DNA from: Sinimarinibacterium flocculans
Lineage (GTDB): Bacteria > Pseudomonadota > Gammaproteobacteria > Nevskiales > Nevskiaceae
Length of the DNA: 64,000 nucleotides
Reading direction: 5' to 3'
Assembly (NCBI RefSeq): GCF_003201205.1
Contig: NZ_QICN01000004.1
Coordinates: 124,001 to 188,000, forward strand
Positions 10,581-22,209 of the stretch are shown here, piece by piece. The notes under the pieces are model-generated. The model was not told the DNA's origin and did not search any database. It worked only from the letters and a program-made list of their open reading frames with translations. Position numbers and translations under genes: made by a program. The stretch's first letter is position 1. Every line of letters starts with the position of its first letter.

Positions 10581-11524
10581 TGGAGCTGGTTCGTGGGCTG
10601 CACAACCTGCCCGATACCGCGGGCCCCTGCGTGCTGACGATCGGCAACTTCGACGGCGTGCATCGCGGGCACCAGGCCCTGATTTCGCGCACCGTCGAGC
10701 ATGCGCGTCGGCTCGGCGCGGCGGCGACGGTCCTGAGTTTCGAGCCGACGCCGCGCGAGTATTTCTCCCGCGAGCGCGCCCCGGGCCGGGTCAGCACGCT
10801 GCGCGGCAAGTTGCTCGACCTGCATGCGATGGGCGTGGCGCGGCTGATCGTGCAGCGGTTCCATCGCGGATTCGCCGCGTACGAAGCGGTGGCGTTCGTG
10901 CGCGAGCTGCTGGTCGGGCGGCTGCAGATTCGCGGCATCGTCGTCGGCGACGATTTTCGCTTCGGCGCACGACGCGCCGGGGACCTTACCTTGCTGCGAC
11001 GGCTCGGACGCGAGAACGGATTCGAGGTCGACGTGGTCGGCGGGGTCGAACACGACGGACTGCGCTGCAGTTCGACCGCAGTGCGCGAGGCGCTCGCCGC
11101 GGCCGACCTGCGGCGTGCGCAGGCGCTGATCGGCCGGCCCTACCGGCTCGTCGGCCGCATCCGCAGCGGTCTGCGCCTCGGCCGGCGTCTCGGCATGCCG
11201 ACGGCGAACCTCAGCCTGCAGCGGCGTCCGGCGCTGCGCCTGGGCGTCTATGTGGTCGAACTGCGGCGGCTCGACGTAGACGGCGCGGCGGCGCTGCCGG
11301 GCGTGGCGAACCTGGGGGTGCGACCGACACTGGGCCTCACGCGCTGTCTGCTGGAGACGCATGTGCTCGGCCACGACGTGAATCTCTACGGCGCCTGCGT
11401 GGAAGTGCGCTTCCGCGAGTTCCTGCGCCCGGAGGCCCGGTTCGAGTCGCTCGATGCGCTGGCGGCCCAGATGCACCGCGACAAGGACGCGGCATTGGCG
11501 TTTTTTGCGGCCGAGTCCGCATAA
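10580..11524 (+). CDS. ribF: Bifunctional riboflavin kinase/FAD synthetase
   Basis: 314 residues converting riboflavin to FMN and FAD. The N-terminal nucleotidyltransferase domain has IGNFDGVHRGHQ (21-32) and VVGDDFRFGARRAGD; the C-terminal flavokinase domain has GRRLGMPTANL and the PxxG-type Mg/ATP region up to VRFREFLRPEARF. The usual length for proteobacterial RibF is about 310. The start overlaps the murJ stop by one base, so translation is probably coupled. Upstream of ileS as in E. coli. Confidence 0.96.
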   Translation: MELVRGLHNLPDTAGPCVLTIGNFDGVHRGHQALISRTVEHARRLGAAATVLSFEPTPREYFSRERAPGRVSTLRGKLLDLHAMGVARLIVQRFHRGFAAYEAVAFVRELLVGRLQIRGIVVGDDFRFGARRAGDLTLLRRLGRENGFEVDVVGGVEHDGLRCSSTAVREALAAADLRRAQALIGRPYRLVGRIRSGLRLGRRLGMPTANLSLQRRPALRLGVYVVELRRLDVDGAAALPGVANLGVRPTLGLTRCLLETHVLGHDVNLYGACVEVRFREFLRPEARFESLDALAAQMHRDKDAALAFFAAESA

Positions 11525-11589
11525 TTCACCGGTTTTTCGGCCGGGCCGGCGTCACGGCCGGCCCCCGCATTCGAAGACACTTGCCCCCC

Positions 11590-14405
<2,816 letters not shown>

Positions 14406-14406
<1 letters not shown>

Positions 14407-14906
14407 TGTCCTTCCAGTACAAGAACGTCTACCTGCTGTGGCTGTCGCTGCTCGTGATCGCGTTCGACCAGATCACCAAGCAGCTTGTCGTCCGCCATCT
14501 CGACTGGTACGACGTCGTCCCGGTGATGCCGTACCTCAACCTCGTGCACATGAAGAACACCGGCGCGGCATTCTCGATGCTGTCCGATGCTCCGCCCGCG
14601 TTCTTCGTGCTGCTCGGCACCGCGGTGAGTGTCGGTATCCTCTGGTGGCTGCGACGCAATCCGCGCGGACAGACGCTGCTTGCTGCCGCGCTGTCGCTGA
14701 TCATGGGCGGGGCGATGGGCAATGTCGTCGATCGCGTGACGCGCGGTCACGTCGTCGATTTCATCGACTTCTACGTCGGCAACTGGCATTTCGCCGCCTT
14801 CAACGTCGCCGACATGGCGATCTCGGTGGGCACCGGCCTGCTGATTCTCGACATGCTGCTCGACTGGTGGCGCACGCGCCGGGCCGAGAAGGCGGAAACG
14901 TCCTGA
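14406..14906 (+). CDS. lspA: Lipoprotein signal peptidase (signal peptidase II)
   Basis: 166-residue inner-membrane aspartic protease that cleaves the signal peptide of prolipoproteins. Four hydrophobic segments are visible. Conserved motifs: [34 protein letters not shown] (first catalytic Asp) and FNVADMAIS (second catalytic Asp). Its start overlaps the ileS stop and its stop overlaps the ispH start (TGATG at both ends), so ileS-lspA-ispH look translationally coupled. Confidence 0.97.
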
Positions 14907-15865
14907 TGCAGATCCTGCTGGCCAATCCGCGGGGCTTCTGCGCCGGCGTCGACCGGGCCATCGAGATCGTCGAGCGCGCGCTCGAGGCACTGGGCGCCCC
15001 GATCTACGTGCGGCACGAGGTCGTGCACAATCGCTTCGTCGTCGATGACCTGCGCGCCAAGGGTGCCGTCTTCGTCGAGGAGGTCGACGAGATTCCCGAC
15101 GGCGCGACCTGCATCTTCTCGGCGCACGGCGTCTCGCAGGCGGTGCGCGAGGCAGCGAACCAGCGTGGCCTGACCGTGTTCGACGCGACCTGTCCGCTGG
15201 TGACGAAGGTTCACATCGAGGTGCAGCGCTACTCGCGCGAGGGGCGGGAGGTCGTGCTCATCGGCCACGCCGGCCACCCGGAGGTCGAAGGCACGATGGG
15301 GCAGTTCGATCCGGCGCAAGGCGGGGCGATCTATCTGGTCGAAACACCGGACGACGTTGCCGCCCTGCCGATCCGCGACCCGTCGCGCCTGGCCTTCGTC
15401 ACGCAGACCACACTGTCGATGGACGACACCGCACGCGTGATCGACGCCTTGCGTGCCAGATTCTCGGAGATCCACGGGCCGCGCAAGGACGACATCTGCT
15501 ATGCCACGCAGAACCGCCAGGATGCGGTGAAGGATCTCGCCGGCCGCTGCGACGTCGTGCTTGTGGTCGGCTCGCGCAACAGCTCCAATTCCAACCGCCT
15601 GCGCGAGCTCGCCGAACAGCGCGGCGTGGCCGCCTACCTGATCGACGGCGCACAGGACATTCGTGAGGAATGGCTGAAGGGGAGGGCCAGGGTAGGGGTG
15701 ACGGCCGGCGCGTCGGCGCCGGAAGTGCTGGTGAGGGACGTGATCAATCGACTCGAGGCGCTCGGTGGCACTGCTGCGACCGAGCTGGCCGGACGCGCAG
15801 AGAACGTGGTGTTCTCGCTGCCGCCGGCATTGCGTAAGGCGATGCGCCGGGCCGAAGGGGCGTGA
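14906..15865 (+). CDS. ispH: 4-hydroxy-3-methylbut-2-enyl diphosphate reductase
   Basis: 319 residues. Last step of the MEP pathway, reducing HMBPP to IPP and DMAPP with an iron-sulfur cluster. The three cluster cysteines are in GFCAGVDRA (Cys12), [11 protein letters not shown] and [21 protein letters not shown] and TAGASAPE are family motifs. In E. coli fkpB lies between lspA and ispH; here the two overlap by one base and fkpB is absent. With dxr, ispD and ispF elsewhere in the window, a good part of the MEP pathway is represented. Confidence 0.97.
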   Translation: MQILLANPRGFCAGVDRAIEIVERALEALGAPIYVRHEVVHNRFVVDDLRAKGAVFVEEVDEIPDGATCIFSAHGVSQAVREAANQRGLTVFDATCPLVTKVHIEVQRYSREGREVVLIGHAGHPEVEGTMGQFDPAQGGAIYLVETPDDVAALPIRDPSRLAFVTQTTLSMDDTARVIDALRARFSEIHGPRKDDICYATQNRQDAVKDLAGRCDVVLVVGSRNSSNSNRLRELAEQRGVAAYLIDGAQDIREEWLKGRARVGVTAGASAPEVLVRDVINRLEALGGTAATELAGRAENVVFSLPPALRKAMRRAEGA

Positions 15866-15887
15866 CCCACCCGCGCAAGTCCTTTTA

Positions 15888-15959
15888 TAGGAGCGCACCT
15901 GGGCGCGACCAGCTCGCCTGTCGGTTCGCGCAGCGGCCGCGCCCAGGCGCGCTCCTGCA
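15888..15959. repeat. REP-like imperfect palindrome of the AGGAGCGC...GCGCTCCT type
   Basis: Two arms of about 23 bases (15888-15910 and 15935-15957) are inverted copies: AGGAGCGCACCTGGGCGCG against CGCGCCCAGGCGCGCTCCT, with two mismatches. The 24-base centre is GC-rich. Elements of this look, flanked by TTTATAG/TGCAA, are common dispersed repeats between genes in Xanthomonadaceae and relatives (established family pattern). It sits just behind ispH and may fold in the mRNA 3' end. Single copy seen in this window. Confidence 0.7.
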
Positions 15960-16083
15960 AGTGTGGTAGTGAAGCCGGTGTCGTGGCCATCACGCCTGAG
16001 TATCTGCTCTGCGAGCGACTTCGCTCCGTGCGCATCAGAAAATGCAGATCGCGCCTGAGAGGCACTACGCACTGCGTTGCGCA

Positions 16084-16122
16084 TTAGCCAATCGGCTAAC
16101 CCCACCTAATACTTCCGGCTAA
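16084..16122. promoter_or_regulatory. Operator-like repeats upstream of the GspH/FimT gene
   Basis: A perfect inverted repeat TTAGCC-AATC-GGCTAA (16084-16099) is followed 17 bases later by a third half-site GGCTAA (16117-16122), which abuts the candidate -35 box. This is a plausible site for a dimeric regulator. The rest of 15960-16193 shows nothing else I can support. Confidence 0.4.
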
Positions 16123-16151
16123 GTTACATCCCGGCGCTGCCATTCTATCTT
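16123..16151 (+). promoter_or_regulatory. Candidate promoter of the GspH/FimT gene
   Basis: -35 GTTACA (16123-16128), 17-base spacer, -10 TATCTT (16146-16151); four of six matches each. Transcription would start near 16158, 36 bases before the ATG. Weak, supported only by box match and position. Confidence 0.4.
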
Positions 16152-16193
16152 GCCGTCGAGTGCGACACGCGACGGCCGGAAGGGGGGCGGACG

Positions 16194-16775
16194 ATGGCGT
16201 ACCGGAGAACAGGCGGCTTCACGCTGCTCGAGTTGTTGATCACTCTGGCCGTAGCGGCAGTGATCACCGCGTTAGCGGTGCCATCCTTCAAGGCGATCAC
16301 GGCACGCAATCGGCTCGCCATGTCGTCGAACCAGCTGCTCGGCGGCATGCGGGCAGCGCGCATGCTGGCGGTGACACGCAATACGGCCGTCAGCATCTGC
16401 GCCGGAAACGCGGACGAGGGTTGTCACGCCGACTGGTTACAAGGGGAGTGGATCGTGTTCATTGACCGGCCTCCCCTTGGTGTGTTCGATGCAGATGACG
16501 AACTCCACCTTGCCGATTCGATGGACATGCCCGACGGCTTGTTTCTAGCTGGCAACGGGCCTTTCAACCGTGCAATCGTCTTCAGACCGTCGGGCTTGGC
16601 GAGATGGCCTAGCGGCGCCTTTGCTGCCGGTCGACTGCGCGTATGCGTGAACGAGAGCATCTCTCCCAATGCGACCGAACTGGTGCTGATCGGCAGCGGG
16701 CGCGCGGTGTCGCAAGCATGCGATCTGGGCGGCGTCTGTCCTGCGCTTTCCGCATCAGGTGCAAATTGCCTCTAG
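16194..16775 (+). CDS. GspH/FimT-type type IV pilus pseudopilin (orphan copy)
   Basis: 193 residues with a type III prepilin signal: a short basic leader MAYRRTGG, cleavage before FTLLELLITLAVAAVITALA, and Glu at mature position 5. It has the GspH-like C-terminal domain with paired cysteines (ICAGNADEGC, CVNE, ACDLGGVC). A minor pilin that would be cleaved by PilD and incorporated in the pilus tip or an initiation complex. A purine-rich AAGGGGGGCGG lies just before the ATG. It lies alone on the plus strand, facing the minor-pilin operon, which has its own FimU-like copy, so it may be a paralogue with separate control. Confidence 0.85.
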   Translation: MAYRRTGGFTLLELLITLAVAAVITALAVPSFKAITARNRLAMSSNQLLGGMRAARMLAVTRNTAVSICAGNADEGCHADWLQGEWIVFIDRPPLGVFDADDELHLADSMDMPDGLFLAGNGPFNRAIVFRPSGLARWPSGAFAAGRLRVCVNESISPNATELVLIGSGRAVSQACDLGGVCPALSASGANCL

Positions 16776-16821
16776 GGGCGCAAGGACTCCTTAACGGGTC
16801 GGCCGCATCCGCGCGTTCGCC

Positions 16822-16847
16822 GATGCAACGTCCCGCGCTGTTGCATC
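16822..16847. repeat. Stem-loop between the convergent gspH-type gene and pilE
   Basis: Perfect 8-bp inverted repeat GATGCAAC/GTTGCATC with a 10-base loop, midway in the 118-base gap between two convergent pilin genes. No T-run on either side, so a terminator role is uncertain. Confidence 0.4.
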
Positions 16848-16893
16848 CCGACAATCCGGCCGGTCGTTGTTGTTCTAGTCAGGAGGCCGTCGG

Positions 16894-17349
16894 CTACCAG
16901 CAATCATCCACCGTGCCTGTGGCACCGCCGGCGATGCCACGCACGCCTGTGTGTGTCAGGGTCAGCGTCTTGCATGTGGTATCGCGGGTGGCTTGTACGC
17001 CCTTGGGTGCGGCCTGGAGCGAGAAGGTGTTGGCGGCGACCGCAGATAAGGAATAGTCGTAGTGTTGGCCGGTGTCATTCGCCGAGGCACAGTCTAACGC
17101 CGGTAGCGCAATTGCGGTGCCCGCGAGATCCTGGTCATAACGCAGGTTTGTCGTATAGAACCGCTCCATGTGTGTTGCGTAGTTCGTCAGGCAGGCTCGC
17201 GCAGCGGCGCGGTTGGAGCGCGTGATCGAGTCCATGTACGACGGATACGCGATCGCCGCGAGAATGCCGACGATCGTGATCACGATCACGATCTCCACCA
17301 ATGTCATGCCACCACTCGCGCGACGATTGACTCGGGCCAGGGTGTCCAT
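16894..17349 (-). CDS. pilE: Type IV pilus minor pilin PilE
   Basis: 151 residues. Leader MDTLARVNRRASGG, then mature MTLVEIVIVITIVGILAAIAYPSY with Glu5: a classical type IVa N-terminal helix, except that position +1 is Met and not Phe. The C-terminal domain ends with a Cys pair (TCKTLTLT, DDCW), the usual disulfide loop of minor pilins; the distance and content fit PilE of the fimU-pilVWXY1-pilE operon more than a major pilin. The ATG at 17349 follows the pilY1 stop by 5 bases, with AGAGG as Shine-Dalgarno, so it is the last gene of the operon. Confidence 0.9.
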   Translation of the reverse strand: MDTLARVNRRASGGMTLVEIVIVITIVGILAAIAYPSYMDSITRSNRAAARACLTNYATHMERFYTTNLRYDQDLAGTAIALPALDCASANDTGQHYDYSLSAVAANTFSLQAAPKGVQATRDTTCKTLTLTHTGVRGIAGGATGTVDDCW

Positions 17350-17354
17350 GGCCT

Positions 17355-20300
17355 CTACTCGTCCACCAGCTCGCGCCAGCCCGTACGCCTGGGGACGCCG
17401 CCGGCGCCAGCTGTGGCGATGCTGCTCGTCGTCGCGTTGTCGAAGCTCGTCAGCATAACGTTACCCACGAAAATCGGATTGTTCGGGATTGAGGTGAAAC
17501 CGATACCGGTGACGATTTCCCCCTGCACCTCATCGTCATCGTCGAAATCGCCGTCGCCGTTGAGGTCGAAGAACGTGCTGCTGGGACGGCCGCCAGTAAA
17601 CGGGTCTATCGCCATGATCCAGCCGTCGCCGGACGGATTGCAGGGGTCGCTTCCTTGCCCGGGAATGCGCGTGGTGCCGAGCAGCATGCGACCCTGGAAC
17701 TGGTTGGGGGTGACGATTCGTTCCCCACGCAGCGTCTGATAGCTCAGATTCATGAACCAGCCGGACTTGCCGGCCATGTCGCCGTCCACGGCCTCTTCGG
17801 TCACGCGTGCGCCCAGTGAGCTGGACGTGGCGGCGACCTCGTCTTCGATGCTGCGCTGTGTCAGCGGCGGGTCGGCACTCGCAGTCGCCGTCGACACTGC
17901 GCCGTCGCCCTGCACGATGAGGCCATACCAGGTTTGCAGAGCCGTGCTGCTGAGATCGCCCTGCGTCAGATAGCGTCCAGTGCCGAAGAACACCCAGACC
18001 TTGCCCGTGTCTGGATCCTTGCCCGCAAGCATGCCGCCGGTGATGGGCTGCGCGCTGCCGCTCGCCTGAGCGGTGAAGCGATGTGTGCAGGTTCCTGCTG
18101 TGAGGTTGCAGTCCCACAGCTTTCCGTTCAGGTCACCGGCATAGGCGATCGTACCGACCGTTGTGCCCACGTCAGCGTCCGCGATCCACACCACCGGCTG
18201 TGCGAGGCCGTTGTTGTCCTCGGTATCGGTTTGCAGCACGCTCAGCGCACCGCTGGCGAGGTCGAACTTCAGCAGCGCCGCCGAGTTCTCGTCGCTGTTG
18301 TAGCCGTTGCCCATGACGACTGACCAGGTGCCACTGGAGCCATCCGAAGTGCGCGCGATCACCGGCTTGCCGATGATCTGCCCGATCCATTCGTCATTGG
18401 CCAAGCCATCACCCGCGGAACGTTCCCAGAGCAAGGTTGGCGCACTCGGGTTGGTCACATCCAGCGCGTAGACCGCTCGCGACGGGCCACGGCCGGTCGT
18501 GCCCACTAGCACCGTTCTCCATGCGCCGCTGACATAAGCATCGGCGACGGTCAACTCGCCATCGTTGTAGAACTTGTGTTGGGCCGCGCCACTTCCATAA
18601 ATCGGATTCGCGAGGTCGCGGATACCACTCTTGATCACTGCGCCCGGCAGATAGGCAAAGGTTTCCGCACCAGTTTCGGCGTTGAAGGCATGCACCATAC
18701 CGTCGTTGGCGGCGACCCAGATGCGTGACTCGCGGTTGGCGTTGTTGCTGGCGAAAGTCGAGTAACCGCTCGGCACGTTCTTACCGGCGTACAGATTGGA
18801 GTTTGGTGCGCCGACGAAAACCGGCTGGGAGTTGACGATGTCCCCGAGCAAGCGGCGATTGCCGTTCAGGGCGGAGCGACTGCGCAGCGTTCCGCTTGCG
18901 GTGCCCTGTTCCAGTGCACTGTCTCCACGTAGCCAGTCGATGATGTTCTGTGACTGATGAACCGTGCTGCCGATGGTCAAGGTCAGGTCAGACTGTTGCT
19001 GCGCGGACAGGTCAGCTGCCGAATCGAAGGCCACCATCGTCACACCGGACCCGCAAGGATTGCAGGTCTTGATGTTCCGGCTGTCCCAGTTTTGCTGCAG
19101 GATCGGGTGCTCGGACGCCACCCAATCCGGTGTCGCACTGATGGCGCCGCTGCTCGTGTCCACCGGATAGGCAATCAGGTCACCGTTCCAGGCGCCGCTG
19201 TAGTACAGCGACTGATAGGTTGTCGTGCCGGTGTCCAGCCGGGTGCTGTTCGCGGCAAGACTCGCGCCGGTGCCGACGCGATCCTGGACACGGCGCAATG
19301 CGTCCTGCAAGCCTCTTTCGAAAGCCTTGGGATTTCCCGCGGAGTAGAAGCCGCCACGGCCGTTGATGCCGGCGTGCACCAGGTCGGAAATGTTGTTGGG
19401 GGAGCTTGCATCCGGTGTGGGCCAATCGAAATTGTTCGGCGCGCCGCCTGTGGCGGCCCACGACGCGATTTCTTCGGCCGTCCTGCCGGTCAGTCCCGGC
19501 AGGTTTGTATCCTGTCCAAACAGGCCGACCGTGAAGGTGGACATGTGTTGCCAGAACGCAGGGTCATCGCTGCTCGTGGGGACTTCATTGGCCGTATTGC
19601 GCAGATCGGTCAGCCAATAGTACATGGCGACATCGGCCAGCGTGTTGGAGGCGCTGCCCACAAACGGCTCCGGCTCGACCGGTGATCCGCAGGCGGACCC
19701 GGCAGACTTGTTCGGATACTCGAAGCACTGACCGTTCGGACCTTCGCGGCGAATGATGCTGCTTGGATCGTCCGCGTTTCCAATATTCGGATTGCTGCCG
19801 TTCCAGTAGCCGTCCGTCATGAGAATCGAGTACGACTGGCGGCAGGCAAGTTCCTGCGTATTGATCGCGCTGGTCTGCCAGGGTTGTGCCTCGGTTCGGT
19901 AGTATTCGCCCACCGCCTTCAGGGCTTGCCGCAACGGCGTGCCGCCGACCGCTTCGGCCGCGCTCAGCCAGCTCCACAAAGTCCCTCGGTTGGTGCTGAA
20001 GGGTTTGACACGTGCAATCGAGGGACTGCTGTTTGCAGAGCCCGTGGTCTTGTCGGCCGGCAGATTGTCGTCATTGTCGTTGCTGCTGCTGTATCCGCCA
20101 TTGATCGAGCCAAACCCGAAACGCACCTCTTCGGCCGGATCGTTCAGATCCAGCGGTGCCAGCGCATTCATCAGGCCGGATTTGGCCATGTAGATGCGCT
20201 TGCGGTAGTAGGAGAACCAATTGGCGATGTTCTGGCCGACGGTGATGATATTGCCGGCGTCGTCGCGATGGCCGCTGTCGTCTGTGACGGTGCGGCATCG

Positions 20301-21614
20301 CGCTGCGTCGATGCCGTCGGTAGCGGAAGTGCCGGTCTGCAGGTTGGTGACCGGGTTGCCCGTGATTTCTGCGCACGTGCCGGGTAGCGGAGAGTTCTCA
20401 CTGCCATCGTTGCCGGTGTTGCTCTCGACACCGACGTAATTGAGGGCATTGCCGACCTTGTACACAAACAGAGAGCGGTACTTTGTACCGCCTGCCTGCA
20501 GAAGGCGGCGGCAGTCCTCTCCATTGGGGCCGGAATTCAGGCTGAAGCTGTAGCCATCAGGACAGTTCGGCGGCTGTGGAATGCCACTGCTGCAGATGTC
20601 GTTGTTGTTCGAGTTGCTGCCGCCGCTAACATTGACGAGCTGCAGCCCCGATGAGTTCGGGTTGCCATTGGTCCCTGGAGCGCGGGTGTCGCCGCAGGGT
20701 TCCGGGCGAAAATCCTCTCGATCGCAGCGGTTGCTCCCGGAATTGTATCCGCCATAGCCCTGGCACTGTGGATACTCGGAAGTCTGGCCAGCACGACATC
20801 TGTCGTTCGATAGCGAAAGGCCAGGTGAGTTTGGAGTTCCCGGTGCCTGGGGACCGCGGATACTGCTGCAGGGGTCAGGGCGAACGTTGCTGATCTGGTC
20901 GCAACGGTCGTCGCTGTCGTTGTAGTCGCCGGTTCCGTAGCCCTGACAGCGCGGGGGCTCTGTGACAGGATTGGGTTCGGTGCATAGGCCGCTGGCGTTC
21001 GGACCGGTGGTGCCAGTGGGGCAGCCCAGGTGGTTCGCGTACTCGAACTGCGGTGCGGCATCCACTCTGAACGTGTGCGAGACACGAGGCGCCTTGTTGC
21101 AGATCGCCGTGGGTCCGTCTGCCCGTACGCTACTGCACGAGGACGTCGAACTGTACTCCGGGGGTTTGTAAGTGGCGATGTTGTGCCGATCGCTGTACGG
21201 AACGGTTGTGTCCGGGTCGAATCCGTCGTACCACGCAGACTCGAAGCTGGCGTTCGGGAAACGGTCCGTGCTCGGCGTAGCTGCTGCCGGCCGTGCGGCC
21301 GCAGCGTACGGCGGCGGGTAAACGGTATCGGGGTCGTAGTAAACGCCGTTGATCGCCGGATTGATCAGCTCGTCATCTCTTGCGGCGTCGTCGCCCGTCT
21401 CGCCGACGCCGGTCGGGCGATCGGGCATCACCATCCACTGCATCGAGCCGGAGTCGTCTAGCATCAGTACGATGTTGGGCTCAAGCGCGCTGCGCACGGT
21501 TAGCGGCGACTGGTCGATCGACACAGCCGCATGGCCGGTGGCGCAGCCGAACAGCACGCACACGGCGCCCGCTGTCGAGCGGGCGGCGGCGATCATCGGA
21601 AGCTTGCGAGTCAT
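17355..21614 (-). CDS. pilY1: Type IV pilus tip adhesin/assembly protein PilY1
   Basis: 1419 residues from the ATG at 21614 (GGAGA Shine-Dalgarno); a TTG six codons upstream would overlap pilX and is less likely. The signal peptide is about 1-30. Near the N-terminus LMLDDSGSM (51-58) is a VWA MIDAS (DxSxS). Residues about 221-345 hold two Cys-rich repeats (listed separately). The C-terminal half is the PilC/PilY1 beta-propeller (for example VWVFFGTGRYLTQGD). A calcium-binding loop DLNGDGDFDD lies near the end (from about 1350), like the EF-hand-like site needed for extension/retraction control in Pseudomonas PilY1. Predicted surface or pilus-tip protein for adhesion and pilus biogenesis. Confidence 0.93.
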   Translation of the reverse strand: MTRKLPMIAAARSTAGAVCVLFGCATGHAAVSIDQSPLTVRSALEPNIVLMLDDSGSMQWMVMPDRPTGVGETGDDAARDDELINPAINGVYYDPDTVYPPPYAAAARPAAATPSTDRFPNASFESAWYDGFDPDTTVPYSDRHNIATYKPPEYSSTSSCSSVRADGPTAICNKAPRVSHTFRVDAAPQFEYANHLGCPTGTTGPNASGLCTEPNPVTEPPRCQGYGTGDYNDSDDRCDQISNVRPDPCSSIRGPQAPGTPNSPGLSLSNDRCRAGQTSEYPQCQGYGGYNSGSNRCDREDFRPEPCGDTRAPGTNGNPNSSGLQLVNVSGGSNSNNNDICSSGIPQPPNCPDGYSFSLNSGPNGEDCRRLLQAGGTKYRSLFVYKVGNALNYVGVESNTGNDGSENSPLPGTCAEITGNPVTNLQTGTSATDGIDAARCRTVTDDSGHRDDAGNIITVGQNIANWFSYYRKRIYMAKSGLMNALAPLDLNDPAEEVRFGFGSINGGYSSSNDNDDNLPADKTTGSANSSPSIARVKPFSTNRGTLWSWLSAAEAVGGTPLRQALKAVGEYYRTEAQPWQTSAINTQELACRQSYSILMTDGYWNGSNPNIGNADDPSSIIRREGPNGQCFEYPNKSAGSACGSPVEPEPFVGSASNTLADVAMYYWLTDLRNTANEVPTSSDDPAFWQHMSTFTVGLFGQDTNLPGLTGRTAEEIASWAATGGAPNNFDWPTPDASSPNNISDLVHAGINGRGGFYSAGNPKAFERGLQDALRRVQDRVGTGASLAANSTRLDTGTTTYQSLYYSGAWNGDLIAYPVDTSSGAISATPDWVASEHPILQQNWDSRNIKTCNPCGSGVTMVAFDSAADLSAQQQSDLTLTIGSTVHQSQNIIDWLRGDSALEQGTASGTLRSRSALNGNRRLLGDIVNSQPVFVGAPNSNLYAGKNVPSGYSTFASNNANRESRIWVAANDGMVHAFNAETGAETFAYLPGAVIKSGIRDLANPIYGSGAAQHKFYNDGELTVADAYVSGAWRTVLVGTTGRGPSRAVYALDVTNPSAPTLLWERSAGDGLANDEWIGQIIGKPVIARTSDGSSGTWSVVMGNGYNSDENSAALLKFDLASGALSVLQTDTEDNNGLAQPVVWIADADVGTTVGTIAYAGDLNGKLWDCNLTAGTCTHRFTAQASGSAQPITGGMLAGKDPDTGKVWVFFGTGRYLTQGDLSSTALQTWYGLIVQGDGAVSTATASADPPLTQRSIEDEVAATSSSLGARVTEEAVDGDMAGKSGWFMNLSYQTLRGERIVTPNQFQGRMLLGTTRIPGQGSDPCNPSGDGWIMAIDPFTGGRPSSTFFDLNGDGDFDDDDEVQGEIVTGIGFTSIPNNPIFVGNVMLTSFDNATTSSIATAGAGGVPRRTGWRELVDE
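20582..20954 (-). repeat. Two tandem cysteine-rich modules inside PilY1
   Basis: Encodes about residues 221-345 of PilY1. Each module of about 60 residues has the order CQGYG, RCD, RP(D/E)PC, APGT, an N-S-x-GL-x-L segment and a final Cys before Ser/Ala/Gly-rich linkers. The copies share spacing but have diverged, and they lie between the VWA-like region and the C-terminal propeller. Confidence 0.75.
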
Positions 21615-21628
21615 GTCCGTCTCCGGAT

Positions 21629-22207
21629 TCAACGCTTGTAATAGGCCTGTAGCGTCACTGTCGAGCGGTCTACGGTCGTGGCGGGATCACCGCTGCGTGC
21701 CGTGATGCGGTAGTAGCGCGACTGGATCGTCGTGCCCTGGGCGTTGTACTGAAATGAATTGGCCGTCTGGTCGAAGCCGGTGTCGGTGTCCGGATCGGGA
21801 AACTCGCCCATGTCTTCCACCACGAACTGCGGCGCCCCCGCGGCGTTGGCGTGCTTGGCGTAGGCGGAGCCCGCCACCGTGCGGATGTCGGTGGGCTGGA
21901 GGTTGGTGGTCGTCGCGGCAAACGGGTTGATGGGGCAACCGTCAACGAGGGTGCCGGACCAGCAATCGCGTGCCGTCGTGCCGATGACGGGGAGGATATT
22001 CGCCGCTTCGCGAAGGCCGGCCTCCGCGTTCTGGAATGCGATCTCGCGGTCGTAGAAGTTTGCGGACATGCGCTGTTGCGCTGTTGTGCCACGCGCCGCC
22101 GCAAGACCGATGAGCGTGACCACCAGCAGCAGGATCAGCGAGACGGCCAATGCCATGCCGTGCTGGCGCGGCGCGCGCGCGGGTTGTCGGCGTGCAGGTC
22201 TGTTCAT
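21629..22207 (-). CDS. pilX: Type IV pilus assembly protein PilX
   Basis: 192 residues. The PilX_N signature is present: a basic leader ending RQHG followed by MALAVSLILLLVVTLIGLAA, then RGTTAQQRMSANFYDREIAFQNAEAGLREA. Position +5 is not Glu, as is usual for PilX/GspK-like pilins. Part of the minor-pilin complex that primes pilus assembly and holds PilY1. Starts 2 bases after the pilW stop; pilY1 follows 14 bases after its end. One Cys pair (RDCWSG...DGCPIN) is visible. Confidence 0.9.
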   Translation of the reverse strand: MNRPARRQPARAPRQHGMALAVSLILLLVVTLIGLAAARGTTAQQRMSANFYDREIAFQNAEAGLREAANILPVIGTTARDCWSGTLVDGCPINPFAATTTNLQPTDIRTVAGSAYAKHANAAGAPQFVVEDMGEFPDPDTDTGFDQTANSFQYNAQGTTIQSRYYRITARSGDPATTVDRSTVTLQAYYKR

Positions 22208-22209
22208 GG

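Noticed and set aside
11543-11564. Hairpin between ribF and ileS as a terminator or T-box-like control
   Set aside because: GGGCCGGC/GCCGGCCC is a good stem, but no T-run follows and no tRNA-binding features are seen; probably just GC-rich leader structure.
15866-16193. A cyclic-di-GMP or other riboswitch before the pseudopilin gene
   Set aside because: I could not match the conserved loop and receptor sequences; only a palindromic repeat and operator-like half-sites are visible.
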